Position numbers and translations under genes: made by a program
The notes under the pieces: generated by a model
What the model was told of the DNA's origin: nothing
Seen by the model: the letters and a program-made list of their open reading frames with translations, nothing else
The model's database searches: none
NCBI RefSeq assembly: GCF_001673315.1
Contig: NZ_LZLQ01000015.1
Span: 186,001-250,000, forward strand
Direction: 5' to 3'
DNA length: 64,000 nucleotides
Source of the DNA: Mycobacterium asiaticum
GTDB taxonomy: Bacteria > Actinomycetota > Actinomycetes > Mycobacteriales > Mycobacteriaceae
Shown: one piece after another, positions 48,649 through 57,325 of the stretch
How positions within the stretch are numbered: position 1 is the stretch's first letter
Layout: every line of letters starts with the position of its first letter

Positions 48649-49931
48649 CCGACCCCGTCGTTATCTCTGGGATGGCAGTCGAAGCGCCGGGCGGCCTCGA
48701 CACCCCTGCCGCCTTGTGGGAAGCGTTGTGTGATTCCCGCGAACTGATCTCCCCGTTTCCGCGGGATCGGGGATGGCCCGTCGAGGACCTCTTGGCGGTG
48801 TCCGAGACAGACGGTTGGGGAAAGATCTGCGACGCAGGCGGTTTCATGGAAAGCGCCATGACCTTCGACCCGCCGTTCTTCGGCATCACCCATCGCGAAG
48901 CTCTGGTGATGCATCCCCAGCAACGGGTCGCGATGCGGGTGGCCTGGAAGGCGCTGGAGAACGCCGGCATCAACCCGGCCACCCTCGAAGGGGAATTCGG
49001 CGGGTGCTTCGTCGGAATGTCGATGACCGAGTACGGCACCCGCACCGCGGTGGCTGATGGTTACACCGGTCACCGCACCGTCGGCATGGGCCAGCTGGGC
49101 GGTGCCGGCCGAATCTCGCACTGCCTCGGCCTGACCGGCCCGTCGATGTGCATCGACTCGGCTTGCGGTTCGTCTCTGACCGCCCTGCAATTGGCGGCGA
49201 ACTCGGTGGCGATGGACGAATGCGAGTGGGCACTCGCTGGTGCCGTGTGTGTACTGGGCTCACCGGCAGCATTTTTCGAGTTCGGCAAGCTTCACGCGTT
49301 ATCCGACGACGGCCACTGCCGGGCATACTCCGACGACGTCAGCGGCACCGTCTGGGGAGAAGGCGCGGGAATGGTTGTGCTGGAACGGGAATCGCGGGCA
49401 CGTCAACTGGGACACCGCATTTACGGCCGCATCCTGGCCGTCCGCACCAATCACAACGGCAAAGGAAAACCGATCCTGGTGCCCCGGGTGCGCGCGCAGG
49501 AACAGGTGGTGCAGAAGACGCTTGACGCAGCCGGAATCGACCCAGCCGACGTCGGCATGATCGAAGGGCACGGCACCGCGACCCTAGCCGGCGACCCGGT
49601 GGAACTGCTCGCGCTGTTCAAGACATACGGTGCGGCAGGATCCCAGGCGCTGCTGGGATCGATCAAGTCGAACGCCGGGCATGCACAGGCCGCGGCGGGG
49701 ATTTTGGGATTGATCAAGGTGCTGCTCGCCGGGCAGCACGGTTACATTCCGCCAACCTTGTTCGCAGACAACCCCACTACCAAGCTCGACTGGGATCTAG
49801 TGGGCATCCGGTTGGCCAGCGAGGTACATGAATGGCAGCCCAAAGACGGTGTCCGGTACGGCGCCGCGTCATCCTTCGGCGCCGGTGGCGCCAACGCGCA
49901 CGCGATCGTCGCGATGCCCGCGAGTGCTTGA
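48645..49931 (+). CDS. mbtC: Mycobactin polyketide synthase MbtC (ketosynthase)
   Basis: A 428-residue beta-ketoacyl synthase that extends the chain by a malonyl unit to build the beta-hydroxyacyl part of mycobactin. The active cysteine lies in CIDSACGSSLTA (Cys174), with the two histidines in IEGHGTAT and SNAGHAQAAAGI. No acyltransferase or reductase is fused; MbtD supplies these. The GTG at 48645 is chosen because it overlaps the mbtT stop and gives VTDPVVISGMAVEAPGG, as in MbtC. Next gene mbtD begins 18 bases after its stop. Confidence 0.95.
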   Translation: MTDPVVISGMAVEAPGGLDTPAALWEALCDSRELISPFPRDRGWPVEDLLAVSETDGWGKICDAGGFMESAMTFDPPFFGITHREALVMHPQQRVAMRVAWKALENAGINPATLEGEFGGCFVGMSMTEYGTRTAVADGYTGHRTVGMGQLGGAGRISHCLGLTGPSMCIDSACGSSLTALQLAANSVAMDECEWALAGAVCVLGSPAAFFEFGKLHALSDDGHCRAYSDDVSGTVWGEGAGMVVLERESRARQLGHRIYGRILAVRTNHNGKGKPILVPRVRAQEQVVQKTLDAAGIDPADVGMIEGHGTATLAGDPVELLALFKTYGAAGSQALLGSIKSNAGHAQAAAGILGLIKVLLAGQHGYIPPTLFADNPTTKLDWDLVGIRLASEVHEWQPKDGVRYGAASSFGAGGANAHAIVAMPASA

Positions 49932-49949
49932 GTCCCCGAGAGTGAGAAC

Positions 49950-52900
49950 GTGACGCCTCTTACGTACCGACTCCCGAACGGGTCGATTCCGGTCCTGCTC
50001 ACGGCCGAGGCCGCCGACCTGCTGCCACGGGAAGCCTCAGCTGTGCTTGCCTACGCCACAGCGCATTCCGACGTATCACCGCAGGCGATCGCCGACATGC
50101 TGTTCCGTACCCGGATAGCCCGCAAGTACCGGGCCGTGGCCACCGTTTCGGATCGGGATGAGCTGCTGAGCGCGCTGCAGGCGGTTGCCGAAGATCGCGG
50201 CCACCCCCAGGTTGTTCGCTGTGGGACCGCCGCCACCAGTCGCAGCGTCGGATTCGTGTTTCCGGGGCAGGGCAGTCAACGTCCTGGCATGGGTCGGTTG
50301 TTCTATGAGTCGGTGCCGGCGTTTCGCGCCGAGGCCGATCGCTGCGCGGCGGCGTTCGCGGCCTACGCGGGACAGTCACCGCTGGATTACCTTCTCGACG
50401 AGACCCTTCCGGTCGACGACGACGCCGCCACCGTACAGCCGGCCTTGTTCACCCAGATGGCGGGTCTGGCCGCAATGTGGCAATCCTTCGGCGTGGCACC
50501 GCAGACCACAATCGGGCACAGCCAAGGCGAAATCGCCGCCGCCTACTTGTCCGGATTGACCACCCTGGACGACGCGGTCCGAATCGTCGCCATCCGCTCC
50601 CGCGCTGCCGACGAGTTCGCCTCGCACACCTATGCGATGGCGGTGATTGCCGCAGACCGGGAGACGTGTGAGGACCTGCTCGCCCGCAGCTCCGGCTGGG
50701 TGCAGCTTTCGGTAGTCAATTCGCCTAACCTGCACGGGATTTCGGGCGACCGGGATGCAGTGCAGTGCATCGTGGACACCTGCGCCGAGCGGGACGTGTT
50801 CGCACGAATGATCGGCGTCCGTTACCCCGCACACACCAGCTTGATCAACGAGCTCAACGACAAGCTACGCAGCGCCGCCCAGCGCGAACTGGAGAATCCG
50901 AAGTTTCTCGACTCCGAGATCGACTGCGTCGGCACCACTCTCGGCGGCGCCATCACGCCGGATGTGGCGGTAGACCAGTACTGGTTCTGGAACCTGCGCA
51001 ACACCGTTCGTTTCGACAAAGCGATCGCGGCGGCGTCGGCCTTGGGCGTCGATGCCTTTGTCGAACTGGCCGAACATCCCACCTTGCAGCTGGCCATCCA
51101 AGAAAACCTCGCCGACGTCGACCTTGAGCATCCTGCCTTGGTGCTCGGCACTTCCCTGCGCGCGGCCGGTGATCTCGACGACTTCACCGGCAATCTGCTG
51201 CAACTGGCGTTGCATGATCTGGATTTCGCATGGGAGGCGCTGGGTACCGAATTCGACGGCCCAGCGCCGTTGCCGCTGCTCGACTTTCCGAACACGGTCT
51301 GGAACGAGGTCAAGCTGTGGATGCCTTACGAGCACGGCGCTGTCGCTGTCGCAGCGCCGAAGCCAGCCCCTGCCCCTACCCCTGCAGCAACCACCACACG
51401 CCCGCGTCTGCTCGCCGAGGAATGGGTTCGGTTGTCCCGACGCTCGCTGGTGCCGCCGCGAACTATCGGCATCATCGACCACACCGGTGAGTGCAGTGAT
51501 CTCGCCGATGCGCTCTGCGCGGCCGCCGGCGACGTCGGCGCCACCGCGCGCCGGGTCAACGCCGAGACCGCCACGACGGTAGGCGGCTTAGACACTCTCG
51601 TCTTGCTTCTCCCGCAATCGCCGCTACGCGATGCCGCCACGGCGGCGGCACAGGTCGCGACATTCTTCGCCAATCGCGCGTGGTGGCCGGGTGTCGATGC
51701 CGCAATCACCGATTTCTGGCTGGTCACGGTGGCTGGCGAGACGGTAATCGCCGACGATCCCCCGCCGGACCTGGTACCTGCCGCGGTCAGCGCCGGCTTT
51801 CGCAGTGTCGGAGCCAAGTACCCGGGGACGAGGTTCCGTCACCTTGATTTGCCGGCCGGAACTGCGGAGTCCGCACCTGCCGCGACAGCGCTGGTGGCGG
51901 CTTTGCATACGGCCCACGAGTCGGAACTCGCGCTGCGTGGCGGTGCCCTCTACGCCAAGCGCGTGAGCGAAAAGCAGCCTCCCACAACAGACTCCAACGC
52001 CGCACCGGCCGAACATGTCCTGATCATCGGCGGCACAGGCAAGCTCGGACTCGAAATCTGCGAGCATTATGCCCGTCGCGGCGCGGGGCGAATCAGTTTG
52101 GTCAACAGGTCGGGCGAGACCGCCGCAACCGCCGACTGCCTGCAGCGCATCCGGGCGGTCACGCCCACCGATATTCGCGTCATCGCCTGCGATGTGACTG
52201 ACCCGGGCGCCGTGGCGCAACTCGCGCAGGAGGGCACAGCCGCGGACTTGGTTATTCATGCCGCCGTGGAGTACTCGGGTATCGAACTGGAAGACATCAC
52301 GGTTGACAAGGTTGACCAGGCGTTGCAAGCCAAGGTGGTCGGTATCACCCGGGTGTTGGACAGCTTTCCCCTGGCCGACAACTGCCGGGTCGTGTTCTGC
52401 TCCTCGGTGTCGGCCACCGTCGGGGGCCGCGGGTTGGCTCTCTACGCAGCAGGCAACCGCATGCTCGACGCGCTGGCACACCAGCTCAGATCCACCGGTG
52501 TGGACTGTATTTCGGTGCAGTGGGGCCATTGGGCAGTCCATCTGGATCAGTCCGGGTTGACAATGCTGTCAGGCCTCGGGGTAGTGCCGATGCATCCTGC
52601 CGACGCCCTTGAGGTGGGCATGGGACGGTTCAGCGAGAACGTGATCGTTACGGCGTTCGACCTCGACCGCGCCCGCTCTGTGCTGGAGACCTGCGGTCGT
52701 CATTCCTTGTTGTCGCAACTGGATTCGACTTCCCCGTACGCCGGCAAGCCAGCACCCCAGCCGCCCAACGTGGAAAATGATCTCGCGAGCCGGTTCGTAA
52801 CATTGTTGGCTCAAGCCATCGGAGTCGAGAGCGCCGAGGCGATCGATACCGGCGTGCCGATGGTCGCGATGGGTCTTGACTCGTTGCAGGCGTTGGAGTT

Positions 52901-53000
52901 TCGCCGTCGGGTCAAGCTTGAGTTCGACCACGAGCTGGACGTTGCTGATCTGCTGGGCGGGGCATCCGTCGATGACGTGCTGGCCAAGCTGGCGAGCTAG
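49950..53000 (+). CDS. mbtD: Mycobactin polyketide synthase MbtD (AT-KR-ACP)
   Basis: A 1016-residue polyketide synthase module lacking its own ketosynthase. The acyltransferase domain (about residues 100-430) begins FVFPGQGSQRPGM and has TIGHSQGE with Ser191. The ketoreductase (about 690-890) shows HVLIIGGTGKLGLEICEHYARRG for NADP and FCSSVSATVGGRGLALYAAGNRMLDA with Ser and Tyr. A C-terminal carrier domain has MVAMGLDSLQALEFRRRVKLEF. Together with MbtC it adds and reduces one malonyl unit, giving the beta-hydroxy acid. Length is close to M. tuberculosis MbtD (1004). It converges on mbtH with 12 bases between. Confidence 0.95.
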   Translation: MTPLTYRLPNGSIPVLLTAEAADLLPREASAVLAYATAHSDVSPQAIADMLFRTRIARKYRAVATVSDRDELLSALQAVAEDRGHPQVVRCGTAATSRSVGFVFPGQGSQRPGMGRLFYESVPAFRAEADRCAAAFAAYAGQSPLDYLLDETLPVDDDAATVQPALFTQMAGLAAMWQSFGVAPQTTIGHSQGEIAAAYLSGLTTLDDAVRIVAIRSRAADEFASHTYAMAVIAADRETCEDLLARSSGWVQLSVVNSPNLHGISGDRDAVQCIVDTCAERDVFARMIGVRYPAHTSLINELNDKLRSAAQRELENPKFLDSEIDCVGTTLGGAITPDVAVDQYWFWNLRNTVRFDKAIAAASALGVDAFVELAEHPTLQLAIQENLADVDLEHPALVLGTSLRAAGDLDDFTGNLLQLALHDLDFAWEALGTEFDGPAPLPLLDFPNTVWNEVKLWMPYEHGAVAVAAPKPAPAPTPAATTTRPRLLAEEWVRLSRRSLVPPRTIGIIDHTGECSDLADALCAAAGDVGATARRVNAETATTVGGLDTLVLLLPQSPLRDAATAAAQVATFFANRAWWPGVDAAITDFWLVTVAGETVIADDPPPDLVPAAVSAGFRSVGAKYPGTRFRHLDLPAGTAESAPAATALVAALHTAHESELALRGGALYAKRVSEKQPPTTDSNAAPAEHVLIIGGTGKLGLEICEHYARRGAGRISLVNRSGETAATADCLQRIRAVTPTDIRVIACDVTDPGAVAQLAQEGTAADLVIHAAVEYSGIELEDITVDKVDQALQAKVVGITRVLDSFPLADNCRVVFCSSVSATVGGRGLALYAAGNRMLDALAHQLRSTGVDCISVQWGHWAVHLDQSGLTMLSGLGVVPMHPADALEVGMGRFSENVIVTAFDLDRARSVLETCGRHSLLSQLDSTSPYAGKPAPQPPNVENDLASRFVTLLAQAIGVESAEAIDTGVPMVAMGLDSLQALEFRRRVKLEFDHELDVADLLGGASVDDVLAKLAS

Positions 53001-53012
53001 TCGAGCGCGAAG

Positions 53013-53228
53013 CTAGCCGACGTTCATCGCCTCCCGCAGACTTTTCGGCCGCAGATCGGTCCAGTTCTGCTCGATATACCCGAGGCAGTTCGCGCGGGTG
53101 TCCTCGCCGAAGACAACTTGCCAGCCCGCCGGCACCGCGGTCAATGCCGGCCAGAGGCTGTGCTGCGCTTCGTCATTGACCAGAACGATGAACGTGCCAT
53201 CTTCGCGGTCAAACGGATTGATACTCAC
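53013..53228 (-). CDS. mbtH: MbtH-like NRPS helper
   Basis: A 71-residue MbtH, the small protein that binds and activates adenylation domains (here MbtB, E and F). It has the family's [19 protein letters not shown] and [11 protein letters not shown] motifs and the invariant tryptophans. The GTG at 53228 gives [11 protein letters not shown] and overlaps the end of mbtG by 20 bases; longer N-terminal frames would extend into mbtG. It is the second gene of mbtG-mbtH. Confidence 0.95.
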   Translation of the reverse strand: MSINPFDREDGTFIVLVNDEAQHSLWPALTAVPAGWQVVFGEDTRANCLGYIEQNWTDLRPKSLREAMNVG

Positions 53229-54495
53229 CGCTTCTCCCCCGCGGACTGCCGTGAACGGCGGGCTCGGCACCGAGAACCCGATCAGACATCAAACCCAGAC
53301 AGCTCAGGTTCGGGAATCCCGGGCCTTCATTGAGGCCGGACAGGTTGGGCAACACCAGTTTCGGGGTGACCCCGTCAACCGCCAGGTCGTGACCGATCGA
53401 CTCCTCGAGCCGCTCACTGGTCAGCGGCCCGCCCAACCCCAACTCGAGTGAGTCCAAGGCATCCTGGCTCAGCAATGGTAGGAACCACAGCGGGTCTGCC
53501 CCGGATCCGTCGATCACCAGGTCGAAATCGTGCACGCTTTCCAGGAGCTCACCGCACTGATCTCTGTGCAGGGTGATCCAGATTCGTTCATGGCTGTCAA
53601 CAACATTCGCGACGCGCCCGCGCAGATGCTTGATTCTCTCGTCAGCAAGGAGCAGATCCTGCACCCGCGAGGAGAACACGCCGCGGTCGGTACGGGCAAT
53701 GCAATCGCGCCGTTCGGCCAGCGTCAGGGTTCGCCAGTGCGTGGGGTCGGAGAACAGTGAATTCTCGAAGTATCCCTCACCCCGGGTAAATAACGTTGCC
53801 TGCGGCGAGATCGCCGTGATGGTCGAAACACGATGATGAAACAGCTCGTTGAGCATCGATGCTGCGGTCTCGCCCCCACCGATCACCGCGACCTTCTCGG
53901 CGACGATCCGGTCGTGCGATGACGTGCGCTCCCAGAACTGCGAGATCGACAACATCCGCGGGTCGCCGGAAAGGATCGACCGCTGGGGCTGACCCGGCCC
54001 GGTGATCATCACCGTGTCCGCGGACAACTGCGAGTCGCGGGTGTGCAACTTCCAGTACGGACCGGTCACCGACATCTGAATCAGTTCGCCACGAACAACT
54101 TTCAAGCTGACCATGTCGGCAACCCAGCGCAGGTACCGAGCCCAGGTGTCGTGCGTCGGCGCTGGCCTCCCCCGGTCGACCCAGCCGACGAATTGGTCCG
54201 TCGCGACCAGGTATGACTGCCAGCTCCAGCGCATCATCCGCTCGTCGAGTTCGGCGTTGCGCCCCGGCACCAGTGCCGACCGATAAGGGAAGCCGACGTC
54301 TTTTTCAGGACTGGTACCCAGCCGCTGCCGACCGTCGGTCCAGCCACCGCCGGCTATCCAGTTGGCCGCGACGGAAGATCGCTCGATAGCGAAGACGTCC
54401 GGGGTTTCCTCGCCCATCTCGCGCAGCACCGCCGCCTTCGCGGCCACTGCCACCGCCTTTGCGCCTGCGCCAACGATCGCGAGGGTCTCACTCAT
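53209..54495 (-). CDS. mbtG: L-lysine N6-monooxygenase MbtG
   Basis: A 428-residue flavin monooxygenase that hydroxylates the epsilon amine of lysine, the iron-binding step. The N-terminal FAD site is [18 protein letters not shown] (residues 4-21), the NADPH site is [18 protein letters not shown] (about residue 205), and [17 protein letters not shown] lies near the end. The ATG at 54495 matches M. tuberculosis MbtG (431 residues); a longer frame is open. It is divergent from mbtA, with iron box 3 in between, and its stop lies inside mbtH. Confidence 0.95.
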   Translation of the reverse strand: MSETLAIVGAGAKAVAVAAKAAVLREMGEETPDVFAIERSSVAANWIAGGGWTDGRQRLGTSPEKDVGFPYRSALVPGRNAELDERMMRWSWQSYLVATDQFVGWVDRGRPAPTHDTWARYLRWVADMVSLKVVRGELIQMSVTGPYWKLHTRDSQLSADTVMITGPGQPQRSILSGDPRMLSISQFWERTSSHDRIVAEKVAVIGGGETAASMLNELFHHRVSTITAISPQATLFTRGEGYFENSLFSDPTHWRTLTLAERRDCIARTDRGVFSSRVQDLLLADERIKHLRGRVANVVDSHERIWITLHRDQCGELLESVHDFDLVIDGSGADPLWFLPLLSQDALDSLELGLGGPLTSERLEESIGHDLAVDGVTPKLVLPNLSGLNEGPGFPNLSCLGLMSDRVLGAEPAVHGSPRGRSGEYQSV

Positions 54496-54603
54496 CGCGC
54501 GGCACCTGCCGACCGCCACACGACCGGTTCGCAACACGGACGCAACCACTCCGCCAGCAAGCCGGCGAACGATGCGTCGCGCACGACCCCCACCTCCGTC
54601 TGC

Positions 54604-54622
54604 TTAGCTCAGGCTGTCCTAA
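54604..54622. promoter_or_regulatory. IdeR-type iron box 3
   Basis: TTAGCTCAGGCTGTCCTAA, 15 of 19 matches to the iron-box consensus, in the mbtG-mbtA divergent gap. A TACGCT -10 candidate at 54631-54636 lies downstream for mbtA. In M. tuberculosis the mbtA/mbtB intergenic region carries comparable boxes. Confidence 0.8.
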
Positions 54623-54683
54623 CTTTTCTGTACGCTACCCTATATTCGCGGGGCACACACGCTCGCCCCGAGGGAGCTATCGA

Positions 54684-56312
54684 GTGCCTGTTACCTCTGG
54701 CCCGTCGGGGGCGTCGCCGACTGGGTTCGTGCCTTTTCCCGCAGACCGGGCAACCGCATACCGTGCGGCCGGCTATTGGTCGGGCCGCCCCCTGGACTCG
54801 ATCCTGCGGACGGCCGCCGCGCGCTGGCCCGATCGCATCGCCGTGGTGGATGCCGGCAACACCCTCAGCTACGCCGAACTGGATCGGCTGGCAGACCTCG
54901 CGGCCGGCGGGTTCGCCGCCCTGCCAATCTCGCCCGGTGACCGCGTGCTGCTGCAATTGCCGAACTCCTGCCGGTTCGCCGTCGCGCTGTTCGGCCTGCT
55001 GCGCGCCGGTGCCATCCCGGTCATGTGCCTACCGGGGCACCGGCTGGCGGAACTTACCCATTTCGCGCAGGTCAGCGCCGCGGTGGGGCTGATCGTCGCC
55101 GATACGGCCGCCGGCTTCGACTACCGCCCGATGGCTGAGCACCTCGCTGCGGCGCAACCGAACCTGCGGCACGTCATCGTCGACGGCGCCCCCGGTCCGT
55201 TCCTGGCATGGACGGACCTGCCCAGCAACACTCCCCCGCAACTCGAGGTCGACACCGCCGGCCCCGCACTGCTGCTGGTCTCCGGCGGCACCACGGGTCT
55301 GCCGAAGTTGATTCCGCGCACCCACGACGACTACGTCTACAACGCCACCGCCAGCGCGCAACTGTGCCGGCTCACCGACGCCGACGTGTACCTGGTGGCG
55401 CTACCGGCAGCGCACAACTTTCCCCTGGCGTGCCCAGGCATCCTGGGCGCACTGAGTGTCGGCGCCACCGTCGTGTTCAGCGATGACCCGAGCCCGGAGG
55501 CGGCGTTCGCCACCATTGAGCGGCACGGCGTTACCGTCACCGCATTGGTGCCGGCGTTGGCCAAGCTGTGGGCCCAAGCCTGCGACTGGGAACCGGTGAC
55601 GCCAAAGTCATTACGGCTGTTACAGGTTGGCGGTTCCAAGCTGGAGCCCGGGGATGCGCGCAACGTCCGTGAAGCGCTGACGCCGGGTCTGCAACAGGTG
55701 TTCGGTATGGCCGAGGGGTTGCTGAACTTCACCCGACTCGACGATCCGCCGGACCTGCTCGATCATACCCAGGGCCGCCCGTTGAGCCCGGCGGACGAAG
55801 TGCGGATCGTCGACACCGAGGGGGTGCCGGTCGGGCCGGGCGGTGAAGGCGAACTTCTGGCGCGCGGGCCCTACACCCTCAACGGCTACTTTCACGCCGC
55901 CCGCGAGAACGAGCGCAGCTTCGATCCCGACGGTTTTTACCGCAGCGGGGACCTGGTACACCTGCGCGCCGACGGGTATCTGGTGGTCACCGGGCGGGTC
56001 AAGGACGTCATCTGCCGGTGCGGTGAAACCATCAGTGCCCAGGACATCGAAGAGCAGTTGTTGACCCATCCGTCGATCTGGTCAGTGGCGGCCGTGCCGC
56101 TCCCCGACCCCGATTTGGGCGAACGCGTCTGTGCAGCAGTTGTTTTCAGTGGACCGCCGGTCACTCTTGCGGAGCTGAACGCCTATCTGGACGAGCAGGG
56201 CGTGGCCACCCACGCCCGGCTCGACCAGTTGGTCACACTACCGAAACTGCCCGTGACGCCGATCGGCAAGATCGACAAGAAGGCTATCGCCGCACAGCTT
56301 GCCGCGCAGTAA
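54684..56312 (+). CDS. mbtA: Salicyl-AMP ligase MbtA
   Basis: A 542-residue adenylate-forming enzyme that activates salicylate and loads it on the aryl carrier of MbtB. Motifs are LLVSGGTTGLPKLIPRTHDDY (P-loop), FGMAEGLLNFTR, YRSGDLVHLRADGYLVVTGRVKDVI and the C-terminal TPIGKIDKKAIA with the catalytic lysine. The GTG at 54684 follows GAGGGAG and removes a spurious 75-residue upstream extension; M. tuberculosis MbtA has about 565 residues. Intergenic iron box 3 controls it. Confidence 0.95.
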   Translation: MPVTSGPSGASPTGFVPFPADRATAYRAAGYWSGRPLDSILRTAAARWPDRIAVVDAGNTLSYAELDRLADLAAGGFAALPISPGDRVLLQLPNSCRFAVALFGLLRAGAIPVMCLPGHRLAELTHFAQVSAAVGLIVADTAAGFDYRPMAEHLAAAQPNLRHVIVDGAPGPFLAWTDLPSNTPPQLEVDTAGPALLLVSGGTTGLPKLIPRTHDDYVYNATASAQLCRLTDADVYLVALPAAHNFPLACPGILGALSVGATVVFSDDPSPEAAFATIERHGVTVTALVPALAKLWAQACDWEPVTPKSLRLLQVGGSKLEPGDARNVREALTPGLQQVFGMAEGLLNFTRLDDPPDLLDHTQGRPLSPADEVRIVDTEGVPVGPGGEGELLARGPYTLNGYFHAARENERSFDPDGFYRSGDLVHLRADGYLVVTGRVKDVICRCGETISAQDIEEQLLTHPSIWSVAAVPLPDPDLGERVCAAVVFSGPPVTLAELNAYLDEQGVATHARLDQLVTLPKLPVTPIGKIDKKAIAAQLAAQ

Positions 56313-56378
56313 TCTCCCGCGCGCCGGGTGTCCACCACAACTACGTCAAACTCTGCTCGATGTGACTTGAGATACCTT

Positions 56379-56396
56379 ATTGAGATCTCGCAATAG
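56379..56396. promoter_or_regulatory. Inverted repeat before the mmpS-mmpL operon
   Basis: TATTGAGATCTCGCAATA pairs at 7 of 9 positions around its centre and is preceded by a TTGAGATA half-copy at 56368-56375. It lies 50 bases before the first gene of the three-gene transporter operon, where a TetR- or MarR-like regulator might bind. No iron box is seen there. Confidence 0.5.
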
Positions 56397-56445
56397 CAGA
56401 CGGTAGTGTTCTCTAAATTCAACGACCGAGCGGAAGAACTGGGCG

Positions 56446-56877
56446 GTGACAGATTTAGGTTTGTACGGCGGTTTGACGCTGTTGTCCCTGGCCCTGGTGT
56501 TGGTGCTGGCTTTCTGTGCTGCGGTCTACGTCCGACGGCTCAGCACGCGTCCGACCACCGCGGTGGGTGAACAACTGGGCAGCGCGAACGCGGTATTGCG
56601 TAAATTGCGCCACCGCGAACCGATGTCGGAGCAGGAGTGGGACTACGCGAAACAGGTCGTCGCCGATCGCGGATCGGTGCTGGCACTGTCGATACCAGGC
56701 ACCCTCTTCATGCTGGGCTGCTTCTTCGTGTTCGGCAGCCTTGAACACCTGCACGGCGCGACGCCCTCGGAGCGGACATTCCTCGGTGTCATTCCCATGC
56801 TGACCTCCACCAGCCTGGCCCTTCGCCTGCTCGGCGGCGTACGGCTGAAACGACGCCTCAAGAAAGTAAAGAGGTGA
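56446..56877 (+). CDS. Small membrane protein of the mmpS-mmpL operon
   Basis: A 143-residue membrane protein that I do not recognise. Three hydrophobic helices are visible (about residues 5-27, 79-100 and 113-134), separated by a long basic/acidic segment with RKLRHREPMSEQEWDYAKQVV. The C-terminus is strongly basic (RLKRRLKKVKR). The GTG start at 56446 lies close to an operator-like inverted repeat. It ends 4 bases before mmpS and is surely co-transcribed with mmpS and mmpL. An accessory role in siderophore export is inference from location only. Confidence 0.72.
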   Translation: MTDLGLYGGLTLLSLALVLVLAFCAAVYVRRLSTRPTTAVGEQLGSANAVLRKLRHREPMSEQEWDYAKQVVADRGSVLALSIPGTLFMLGCFFVFGSLEHLHGATPSERTFLGVIPMLTSTSLALRLLGGVRLKRRLKKVKR

Positions 56878-56881
56878 TCCC

Positions 56882-57325
56882 ATGAGCCCTCGTTTCACTG
56901 TGCGAACCGTCCTGGCGCGGGTCTGGATGCCGTTGGTCGCCGTCATTGCGGTGGGAGTCGGTGTGCTGGGCATGTGGAAGGTGCATCAGATGTCGGCGCC
57001 CGCCCCGGTCATCACGGTCAACGGACCGCAGGCCCCTGAGCAGTCCACCACCAAACAGCTCACCTACGAGGTGTTCGGCTCGACCGGGGACGGCGGAAAA
57101 TTGGTGTACGTAGACATCGACGGGCATCCGCATCAGTTCGATTTTTCGACATTGCCGTGGTCGCACACCGAAACGACCACGCTCACCGTGGTTTCGGGCA
57201 GTGTCTCGGCGCACACTCGCGGCGGCCAGGTCGGCTGCCGAATACTGGTCAACGGCGTAGTACGCGATGAGCAGTCCACCATCCACGAGAATGCGGATGT
57301 CATCTGCCGGGTGAAATCGGCATGA
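56882..57325 (+). CDS. mmpS: MmpS accessory protein
   Basis: A 147-residue MmpS membrane protein, periplasmic partner of MmpL transporters. One N-terminal transmembrane helix (about residues 13-33) is followed by a beta-rich domain with LTYEVFGSTGDGGKLVYVDIDG and a C-terminal disulfide-type pair (GCRILVNG ... VICRVKSA), as in MmpS4 and MmpS5, which act in mycobactin export in M. tuberculosis. An AGAGGTGA site precedes the ATG. The last 4 bases overlap mmpL (ATGA). Confidence 0.92.
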   Translation: MSPRFTVRTVLARVWMPLVAVIAVGVGVLGMWKVHQMSAPAPVITVNGPQAPEQSTTKQLTYEVFGSTGDGGKLVYVDIDGHPHQFDFSTLPWSHTETTTLTVVSGSVSAHTRGGQVGCRILVNGVVRDEQSTIHENADVICRVKSA

